DNA from: Flavobacteriales bacterium
Lineage (GTDB): Bacteria; Bacteroidota; Bacteroidia; Flavobacteriales_F; PHOS-HE28
Length of the DNA stretch: 64,000 nt
Reading direction: 5' to 3'
Assembly (NCBI GenBank): GCA_016699575.1
Contig: CP064979.1
Location: 3,162,001-3,226,000 of the forward strand
Position 1 is the first letter of the stretch; each line of letters starts with the position of its first letter. Made by a program: the position numbers and the translations under genes. The notes below the pieces were generated by a model. The model was not told the DNA's origin and searched no databases. It saw nothing but the letters and a program-made list of their open reading frames with translations. Below are positions 59,001-64,000 of the stretch, piece after piece.

Positions 59001-59937
59001 GCCGACCATCTTCGACAAGAAGAGCAGCGTGCAATCGCTGGCGAACGACCAGCCGTCCAACCCGTATCCTTTCCAACTCCGGCGCAACATCATCTACCGC
59101 GGCAAGGCGACGGTAACGGACGGTCTTTTCAGCTTCACGTTCGTGGTGCCCAAGGACATCGCGTACCAGTTCGGACCGGGCCGTATCAGTTACTACGTGG
59201 AGAACGCCACTACCAATGGCAATGGCGCGGACACGGGGATCATCGTAGGGGGGACGGACGATACCGCCACACCTGATGACGATGGACCAGTGGTGAAGCT
59301 CTTCATCAATGACGAGCGCTTCGTGCAGGGCGGTACAGTGAACGAGGACCCATTACTGATCGCCAAGTTGTTCGACGACAACGGCATCAATACCGCCGGT
59401 ACCAGCATCGGTCACGATGTGCTGGCCATCCTGGACGAGAACACGGAGCAGGCCATAGTGCTCAATGATCGCTATGAGAGCGATATGGACACCTACAAGA
59501 GCGGCCGGGTGCTCTATCGGTACAACGACTTGGCCGAAGGCACGCATACACTCCGCCTCAAGGCTTGGGATGTCCACAACAACAGTGCGGACGCGACCAC
59601 GGAGTTCGTTGTTGCCAACAGCGAGGAACTGGCGCTGGCCCATGTGCTCAACTATCCTAACCCGTTCACGACGAAGACCGATTTCTTCTTCGAGCACAAC
59701 CGTCCCTGCAACACGCTGCGGGCACAGGTGCAAGTGTTCACGGTAGGTGGCCGTTTGGTGAAGACCTTGGACCGACAGCTGCAATGTGAGGGCACACGCA
59801 GCGAACCGATGGCCTGGGATGGCTTGGATGACCAAGGCGACAAGCTGGGCCGCGGTGTGTATGTCTATCGGCTCAGTATCACCACCCCGGAAGGTGAGAG
59901 CGCCGACAAGTTCGAGAAGCTCGTGATCCTACGCTGA
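56029..59937 (+). CDS. porU: Type IX secretion system sortase PorU
   Basis: 1302 residues with a signal peptide (LTLTLLAGSAMLNTVSAQ). The central part is a peptidase C25 (gingipain-like) domain with the catalytic pair: His808 in NYIGHGGEVGWAHE and Cys842 in MTATCEFSRWDDPSR. A C-terminal FlgD-type/CTD region follows (LNYPNPFTTKTDFFFEHN, DNQGDKLGRGVYVYRLSI-like). PorU cleaves the C-terminal sorting domain of T9SS cargos and attaches A-LPS at the surface. PorV, its partner, is encoded 64 bases downstream. Several cargos with matching domains lie in this window. Confidence 0.94.
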   Translation: MKLCHLTLTLLAGSAMLNTVSAQRAIERQLEWTSPANVRSTGVQERQPGFAGAFLDADRGNLPYFFEAFDLPTGVDQVTIGLVDAVFEPLPSGDMGHLGDLGWVGTAPVVSSRVAYHRKEPVAQVSVYPYRRNGGTGLLERLVSFKLVLEPGRGQGAAKGGGRSYPDHSVLQSGDWFRFTVLEDGVHELTYSHLVGDGVLNGPVPSDQLNVYGNHLGQLSYQNSQLPPTDLLLNNIQVDDGGDGQFGPGDRLLFFASGAQRWDLHANGKRFYHTKHVFTDSASYFLAIGGPDGPARVTDIPLSNNPATDLVTAFNDRQFVERDLVNFIKSGRTWFGEQYDVVDKYNWVFSVPFIRPQDTVILVVDGAARTLEPNAGTSYASDFNITAGGFSGNWSVDGFMDNYASNYAIPFQQTFNFVHGQSTLPISVQFDPHDPITSLGWMNYLELNCRRDLKFIGDQLMFRDLASVQPGAISEFSLDLSQNVHRIWEVTDPAHVGNVAYTSSGAVKSFRLATDGLRQFIAFRNGNYKVPVIRGRVGNQDLHSAGTTDLVIICPDQFLGDIQPLVDKRVNEGLTVVVATPQQVFNEFSSGMRDATAIKRFMKMLYDEAATAEDMPRYLLLFGDGSYNNWALSATNQNLIPTYQTKDSWNTSKSYSSDDYFGLLDDSEGEYTGDLVDIGIGRIPASDREQARAMVEKVLNYDRLLLTSGADGVCATTGDGGANDWRNWVLFVSDDQEGAEIEGPVHMQNSEELAGGVESNYPDLNVTKIYLDAYQQTSTPGGERYYDAEDALRERVQKGLLLLNYIGHGGEVGWAHERLLDNTTILGWTNVDRLPLWMTATCEFSRWDDPSRTSAGEYVLLNPNGGGIGLMTTTRLAYSAQNQALSRDFYEHVFETQDEVGRTARLGDVFRRTKRQISAEQPGQTNHRNFSLLGDPSVVLAMPRMNVVTTSVTDTNGVVLDTLRALSVVRVNGMVVDGNGQLLNDFDGVVVPTIFDKKSSVQSLANDQPSNPYPFQLRRNIIYRGKATVTDGLFSFTFVVPKDIAYQFGPGRISYYVENATTNGNGADTGIIVGGTDDTATPDDDGPVVKLFINDERFVQGGTVNEDPLLIAKLFDDNGINTAGTSIGHDVLAILDENTEQAIVLNDRYESDMDTYKSGRVLYRYNDLAEGTHTLRLKAWDVHNNSADATTEFVVANSEELALAHVLNYPNPFTTKTDFFFEHNRPCNTLRAQVQVFTVGGRLVKTLDRQLQCEGTRSEPMAWDGLDDQGDKLGRGVYVYRLSITTPEGESADKFEKLVILR

Positions 59938-59967
59938 TCCTGCACAATAAGCCCCCCTGCACGAACG

Positions 59968-59975
59968 TATATTCG
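59968..59975 (+). promoter_or_regulatory. -7 box for porV (TATATTCG)
   Basis: TATATTCG on the plus strand, 26 bases before the porV ATG, so porV may be transcribed apart from porU. Confidence 0.45.
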
Positions 59976-60000
59976 CCGTCCTTTTCACAGAACCTCCCTG

Positions 60001-61311
60001 ATGACGCGCATCCTCCCGGCCTCGGCCGCCCTGTTCATTGCCCTATCCGGCGCGGCCCAGTTGACCGCCGACTGCGCCAACCAGATCGCCGGGCAGAACT
60101 GTGGCGACCGCTTGAACACCATCACCACGGCCGTGCCGTTCCTGATGATCAGCCCCGACTCCCGCGCAGGGGGCATGGGCGATGCCGGTGTGGCCGTGAG
60201 CCCCGATGTGAACGCCCTCCATTGGAACCCGAGCAAGCTGGCTTTCGCCGAGGACAAGGCCCAATTCGCTTTGTCGTACTCGCCTTGGTTGCGGAACCTG
60301 GTGCCGGACATGAACCTGGCCTACCTCGCCTTCTACAGCAAGCTGGGCGACAAGAAGAGCCGTACTGCAGCCGGTGCTTCGCTGCGCTACTTCTCCCTCG
60401 GTAACATCACGTTCACCGACGTCAATGGCGCCGTTATCCGGGATTTCAAGCCCACCGAGTTCGCCATTGATGCCGCTCTGGCGCAGCAGTTCAGCGACAA
60501 GTTCAGCGGTGGTATCGCCATCCGTTACGTGAACAGCAACCTCACTGGTGGCATCAGTGTGCAGGGTGCCAACAGCAAGGCCGGCCAGAGCGTTGCGGCT
60601 GATGTGAGCTTCTTCTACACGGACCGTGACATGCAATTGGGCGGCAAGGATGCCGAGTTCAACTTCGGGTTGAACATCTCGAACATCGGTGCCAAAATGC
60701 GCTACACCGAAACGAGCGAGACGGACTTCATCCCCATCAACCTGCGCTTGGGCCCCTGCCTGAAAGTGGAACTGGACGACTACAACTCGATCGCGTTCAA
60801 CATTGATGCGAACAAGCTTCTGGTGCCCACACCGCCGGTTTACCTGATGGAGGAAGACACGGCCACCGGGAACCAGGTCATCGCCACCGATGACGACGGC
60901 GACTTCGTGATCGCCAGCGGCCAAGACCCCAACGTGGGTGTGGCCACCGGCATCTTCGGTTCGTTCAGTGATGCACCCGGCAACGTGTACTATGACGACA
61001 ACGGCAACGTGCAGGTGGAGAGCGGCAGCAAGACGAACGAGGAACTGCGCGAGATCAACCTGGGCGGTGGTTTCGAGTATTGGTACGCCAAGCAGTTCGC
61101 TTTCCGCGGCGGTTACTTCTGGGAGCATGCCACCAAGGGCAATCGCAAGTACTTCACGTTGGGCGCGGGCCTGCGTTACAATGTCTTCGCCATCGACCTG
61201 TCGTACTTGATCGCCACCACCGTGCAGAGCCCGTTGGCCAACACGCTCCGCTTCACGCTGGGCTTCAACTTCGGCGCCAACAAGAAGAAGAAGGACACCG
61301 ACGAGGGTTGA
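60001..61311 (+). CDS. porV: Type IX secretion outer-membrane protein PorV (LptO)
   Basis: 436 residues with signal peptide (ASAALFIALSGAAQLTA). PorV features include LMISPDSRAGGMGDAGVAVS, HWNPSKLAFAEDKAQFALSY and 14-strand barrel repeats, ending in YVFAIDLSYLIATT-like and LRFTLGFNFGANKKKK. PorV shuttles cargos from the translocon to PorU. Its stop overlaps the ATG of ispF (TGATG). Confidence 0.94.
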   Translation: MTRILPASAALFIALSGAAQLTADCANQIAGQNCGDRLNTITTAVPFLMISPDSRAGGMGDAGVAVSPDVNALHWNPSKLAFAEDKAQFALSYSPWLRNLVPDMNLAYLAFYSKLGDKKSRTAAGASLRYFSLGNITFTDVNGAVIRDFKPTEFAIDAALAQQFSDKFSGGIAIRYVNSNLTGGISVQGANSKAGQSVAADVSFFYTDRDMQLGGKDAEFNFGLNISNIGAKMRYTETSETDFIPINLRLGPCLKVELDDYNSIAFNIDANKLLVPTPPVYLMEEDTATGNQVIATDDDGDFVIASGQDPNVGVATGIFGSFSDAPGNVYYDDNGNVQVESGSKTNEELREINLGGGFEYWYAKQFAFRGGYFWEHATKGNRKYFTLGAGLRYNVFAIDLSYLIATTVQSPLANTLRFTLGFNFGANKKKKDTDEG

Positions 61312-61790
61312 TGGACATCCGCATCGGTCAAGGATTCGATGTGCACCGCCTGGTGCAGGGCCGCGAGCTCTGGCTGGGCGGTGTTCTCGTTCCGGCCGAT
61401 CTTGGTGCGCTTGGGCACAGCGATGCCGATGTGCTCTTGCATGCCATCTGCGACGCGCTTCTGGGTGCCGCAGGGCTCGGTGACATCGGCAAGCACTTCC
61501 CCGATACCGATGCGCGCTGGAAAGGTGCTGACAGCAAGATCCTTCTGAAAGAAGTCGTGCGGTTGATCAACGCCGCCGGCTGGCGCGTAGGCAATGTGGA
61601 CAGCACCTTGGTGCTGGAGAAACCGAAGATCGCTCCGCACATTCCGGCCATGCGCGCCGCTATTGCGCCGTTGCTGGGCGTGGCCGAGGATGCCGTTGGC
61701 ATAAAGGCCACCACCAACGAGAAGCTCGGATACGTGGGAAGGCAGGAAGGTGTGTGCGCCTACGCCGTGGCGCTCATCAAGAAAGTCTAG
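61311..61790 (+). CDS. ispF: 2-C-methyl-D-erythritol 2,4-cyclodiphosphate synthase
   Basis: 159 residues, full length. IspF makes the cyclodiphosphate in the MEP isoprenoid pathway. Metal ligands GQGFDVHRL and the GHSDADVLLHAICDALLGAA block with DIGKHFPDTD are intact. The C-terminus has GIKATTNEKLGYVGRQEG. The longer open frame from 61080 belongs to another frame of porV. Translational coupling to porV by TGATG, and the end overlaps the DUF4956 gene by 4 bases (convergent). Confidence 0.95.
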   Translation: MDIRIGQGFDVHRLVQGRELWLGGVLVPADLGALGHSDADVLLHAICDALLGAAGLGDIGKHFPDTDARWKGADSKILLKEVVRLINAAGWRVGNVDSTLVLEKPKIAPHIPAMRAAIAPLLGVAEDAVGIKATTNEKLGYVGRQEGVCAYAVALIKKV

Positions 61791-62443
61791 TCGTCGTTGT
61801 CCTTGGGGATCTCGGTGAAGGTTCCGTGGCTCTGCTCGTCCTCGAAGTAGAACACACGCAGCTGGGCCGTGTCGCGCAACAGGTCGATCTTGCCCACTTC
61901 CACACGGCTCACTTTGATGCCCAGCCGTTTGCCAAGGTCAGCGAGCAGTTCCTCGCGCCGTGCACTTTGGATCAATTCGATCTTCTCATAGTTGACAAGG
62001 CGCATGGCCTCATGGCGCGTGAGCCATAGATGTTCCAGGATATAAGTGGTTGCAAGGATGACGGCATTGGTGAAGAACAACTCCGCCAAGCTCACCTTCT
62101 TTCCGAAAAGCGCGTTCACCACCGCCACTGCAATGACCGCCAGCAGGTATGTCATGTCCTTGATGCTGATCTGCTCCGTACGGTAGCGCAGGATGCTGAA
62201 GATGGCGAACAGCCCGAACGCGAAGCCGGTGCTCAATTTCACGCTGTTCAGCAGTCCGCACAGGAAGAAGATGAGCACATTGAACAGGAAGTAAGTGAAG
62301 AGGAAATCCTTTTTCCGGTGAATGGGATAGTAGATGAGCCGGATCAGCACATAAACGACCAAGAGGTCGATGCTGAACTTGAAGAACAGCTCCTTGAAGT
62401 CGTCGTGGAAGAGCTTCCAGCCGAGGAATTCGATCTCTTTCAT
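61787..62443 (-). CDS. DUF4956-domain membrane protein
   Basis: 218 residues with four or five membrane helices (SIDLLVVYVLIRLIYYP, FTYFLFNVLIFFLCGLL, FAFGLFAIFSILRYRTEQ, TYLLAVIAVAVVNALFG). The motif SILRYRTEQISIKDMTYLL is typical of DUF4956. The C-terminal soluble part has LGKRLGIKVSRVEVGKIDLL. DUF4956 genes accompany VTC polyphosphate polymerase and CotH genes in many bacteria. It starts 10 bases after the VTC gene, so both are one transcript. Suspected role in a polymer-export or polyphosphate unit, not proven. Confidence 0.88.
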   Translation of the reverse strand: MKEIEFLGWKLFHDDFKELFFKFSIDLLVVYVLIRLIYYPIHRKKDFLFTYFLFNVLIFFLCGLLNSVKLSTGFAFGLFAIFSILRYRTEQISIKDMTYLLAVIAVAVVNALFGKKVSLAELFFTNAVILATTYILEHLWLTRHEAMRLVNYEKIELIQSARREELLADLGKRLGIKVSRVEVGKIDLLRDTAQLRVFYFEDEQSHGTFTEIPKDNDD

Positions 62444-62452
62444 GGTGTGCGA

Positions 62453-63202
62453 TCAGGCGGCGCGTTGCAACCGGTGGAGCTTGCGCAGCACTTCGTTGAA
62501 GTTGTTGTGTTTGATGTCGGCGTGCAGCAGCACCATGCCGATGCAGTACTTGCTCATGCCTGCGGGCCGGTAGCCCATGGATCGCATCGTCTCCACCAAT
62601 GGTGACGAACGGTCCGCCCGCTCCTGCTTGAGTTCGGCGATGCAGATCCCCTCCAGCGAACGTTCACCATCAGCGCTGGTGAAGCGCAGCGAATGGTCGA
62701 TGGTGAGCCGCTCGGGCCTCGACCTATGCACTAAGGTGTAGCGCGTGAACGAGTTCCAGAGCTTGGCCTCGAACGGACCCTGCATGCCGCTTTTCGCTTC
62801 AACGTAGGCCTGCTGCTCCGCATCCAGCTCGGTGGGGATCGTGGGCACTTTGCGGCGTGCTTTGTCTGTAGCGCCGCGACCGGTCTTGCGCTTTACCTCC
62901 AAATAGCAAAGCCCACTGCCCACATACTCACGGAAACGCACCTTGCTGCGGAACGTGCGGCCGTTGTGGTGGTCGAAGTAGCTCCTGTCGTCCGCGCGAT
63001 CGAAGTAGAGAGACCGGTAATCCGTTCCGCGCTTTCCATCCACCTCCAAACATCGGAAGTGGGGTTGGAGTTGATGCAGGACGGTGGCCAGATCACGTTC
63101 GGCGAACACGTACTTGGTATCGGTGCGTGTGAGCAGCTGCACGCCGTCCATCTCCTTCAGGGAAATGGGCTGGAAATTGGTGATGACCGTTTGCTTGTCC
63201 AC
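62453..63202 (-). CDS. VTC-domain polyphosphate polymerase-like protein
   Basis: 249 residues, a bare VTC catalytic tunnel domain. LLTRTDTKYVFAERDLATVL, DYRSLYFDRADDRSY and FRSKVRFREYV place the basic residues on successive strands. CYLEVKRKTGRGATDKARRK contains the Glu and Lys residues that bind metal and phosphate. SLRFTSADGERSLEGICIAELKQ and MSKYCIGMVLL close the barrel. Eukaryotic VTC makes polyphosphate; bacterial forms are little studied. Followed by DUF4956 in the same operon. Confidence 0.88.
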   Translation of the reverse strand: MDKQTVITNFQPISLKEMDGVQLLTRTDTKYVFAERDLATVLHQLQPHFRCLEVDGKRGTDYRSLYFDRADDRSYFDHHNGRTFRSKVRFREYVGSGLCYLEVKRKTGRGATDKARRKVPTIPTELDAEQQAYVEAKSGMQGPFEAKLWNSFTRYTLVHRSRPERLTIDHSLRFTSADGERSLEGICIAELKQERADRSSPLVETMRSMGYRPAGMSKYCIGMVLLHADIKHNNFNEVLRKLHRLQRAA

Positions 63203-63282
63203 GATGGCCGGGCCGCGAACTTAGAAACCCCGGGCGCGCCAAGGCCCATGGCACCGGCGGACTACCTTCGGCACCCTCTGAA

Positions 63283-63765
63283 ATGGCAAGACAACGGACC
63301 TACCGGCTCATCTATCTGGAGCATCCAAGTTGGAAGAGCCTCCCAGCCAGCGATCGCGACCTGCTGTTGGCTGCCCAAGCTGCCGCCAGAAAGGCCTACG
63401 CCAAGTACAGCAAGTTCAAGGTCGGCGCGGCTTTGCGCACCACCGACGGCAGGATGACCATTGGCAGCAACCAGGAGAACGCGTCCTTCCCGGCGGGCAT
63501 TTGTGCGGAACGGGCTGCATTGCACGCCTGCATGTCGCTTTCACCGTCCGCCTATGTCGACGTGATCGCGGTTGTGGTCCCGAAGGCGAAAGGCAAGGAT
63601 CCCATCCCGCCGTGCGGCATTTGCCGGCAGGCTCTGGTGGAGCAGGAACGTCGCCAAGGCGGACCATTGCGCATCCTGCTCGGTTCACCGGGCGGTGAAG
63701 TGCTTGAACTGGCCAGTGCCGAGAGCCTCTTGCCATTGAGCTTTGACGCAGGGTACCTGAAGTGA
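63283..63765 (+). CDS. cdd: Cytidine deaminase
   Basis: 160 residues, the homotetrameric Zn type. YAKYSKFKVGAALRTTDGRM, then the zinc site ENASFPAGICAERAALHAC (first Cys and catalytic Glu), and the second pair PPCGICRQALVEQ. It deaminates cytidine and deoxycytidine for salvage. The start ATG (MARQRTYRL) is the first in frame. Confidence 0.93.
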   Translation: MARQRTYRLIYLEHPSWKSLPASDRDLLLAAQAAARKAYAKYSKFKVGAALRTTDGRMTIGSNQENASFPAGICAERAALHACMSLSPSAYVDVIAVVVPKAKGKDPIPPCGICRQALVEQERRQGGPLRILLGSPGGEVLELASAESLLPLSFDAGYLK

Positions 63766-63795
63766 CCGCGGCCGGAAGCCCCTGAAAGCCCCGGC

Positions 63796-63803
63796 TATAT
63801 TTG
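63796..63803 (+). promoter_or_regulatory. -7 box for the pyruvate dehydrogenase gene (TATATTTG)
   Basis: TATATTTG is a perfect TAnnTTTG match on the plus strand, 39 bases before the ATG at 63842. Confidence 0.55.
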
Positions 63804-63841
63804 GCCCGAACGCGGAAGCCGACATACGCGAACATCCTCTC

Positions 63842-64000
63842 ATGCCCACGAAAACGGCCCCGGCCAAGACCGTCAAGGCTCCAGCGAGCAGCACCTTTAC
63901 CAGGGAGACCTACCTGCGTTGGTTCAAGGACATGTTGCTCATGCGCCGCTTCGAGGAGAAGACCGGCCAGCTCTATACCATGCAGAAGTTCGGTGGGTTC
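63842..64000 (+). CDS. pdhA: Pyruvate dehydrogenase E1 component, alpha subunit (5' end only)
   Basis: 53 codons before the window ends. After an Ala/Pro/Lys-rich N-terminus, the segment TRETYLRWFKDMLLMRRFEE and EKTGQLYTMQKFGGF matches the first helix of PDH E1 alpha (YxxMLLMRRFEExxxxLY and the following GGF). It would start the oxidative decarboxylation of pyruvate. The rest of the gene, including the thiamine diphosphate site, lies outside. Confidence 0.85.
   Translation, partial: MPTKTAPAKTVKAPASSTFTRETYLRWFKDMLLMRRFEEKTGQLYTMQKFGGF

Noticed and set aside
1..64000. Insertion sequence or prophage
   Set aside because: No transposase, integrase or phage gene could be recognised; only small dispersed repeats were seen.

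Overview
The window reads as a chromosomal segment of a high-GC (about 60% by eye) member of the Bacteroidota, most likely a Flavobacteriales-type lineage. The evidence is a type IX secretion locus (PorU, PorV, a PorP/SprF-like protein, the gliding lipoprotein GldJ), four exported proteins with T9SS type A sorting domains, a TonB-ExbB-ExbD-ExbD operon, metal-type KdsA, PD40/TPR outer-membrane protein, and Bacteroidota-style -7 promoter boxes (TAnnTTTG, here mostly TAnnTTCG) lying 10-30 bases before start codons. No rRNA, CRISPR array, prophage or complete insertion sequence was seen. The genes look chromosomal and mostly housekeeping, with two accessory islands.

Layout. 1-963: a truncated GT87-type membrane glycosyltransferase. 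999-2304 (minus strand): an unusual tRNA array. A promoter at 2297-2304 is followed by three 78-bp tRNA-like repeats, tRNA-Val(TAC), two 67-bp tRNA-like repeats, tRNA-Val(CAC), then two tandem 357-bp units, each holding a terminator, a small GIY-YIG nuclease gene and a degenerate tRNA 3' part. 2315-5866: exbB-exbD-exbD-tonB-folC. 5917-9897: amino-acid dehydrogenase, anmK and an OstA/LptA-like gene carrying an in-frame palindrome. 9993-10515: a PIN toxin with a small overlapping partner. 10637-14587: a three-gene operon with a CotH protein and a beta-helix protein. 14613-17680: palindromic repeats, an OmpH-like protein and a T9SS cargo. 17800-23282: asparaginase, DUF2141, a Kdo-type group (kdsA, a transaldolase-CBS fusion, a KdsC-like phosphatase), an FAH hydrolase and an exonuclease. 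23373-36625: PD40/TPR outer-membrane protein, 2-oxoacid dehydrogenase E2, a fused glycosyltransferase flanked by period-8 repeats, recR, two exported proteins, kup, trxB and a glycine-rich T9SS cargo.

36648-47645 is the second accessory-looking stretch: an exported rhodanese interrupted by a stop codon, unknown lipoprotein and membrane proteins, a histidine kinase/LuxR regulator pair, a remnant of a large DNA methyltransferase, a tight five-gene operon of unrecognised envelope proteins (41416-45355), a truncated HTH fragment, a 21-bp minisatellite and a delta-60-repeat T9SS cargo. 47874-63765 returns to core genes: thioesterase, Omp28-like T9SS cargo, acyl-CoA dehydrogenase, murF, gldJ, porP/sprF-like, porU, porV, ispF, a DUF4956/VTC pair and cytidine deaminase. 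The window ends inside the first codons of a pyruvate dehydrogenase E1 alpha gene.

How it fits together: PorU and PorV are the outer-membrane sortase and its shuttle, and four cargos with matching C-terminal sorting domains are encoded nearby. The strongest candidates for something undescribed are the tRNA/GIY-YIG array, the orphan five-gene operon and the transaldolase-CBS fusion in the Kdo group.
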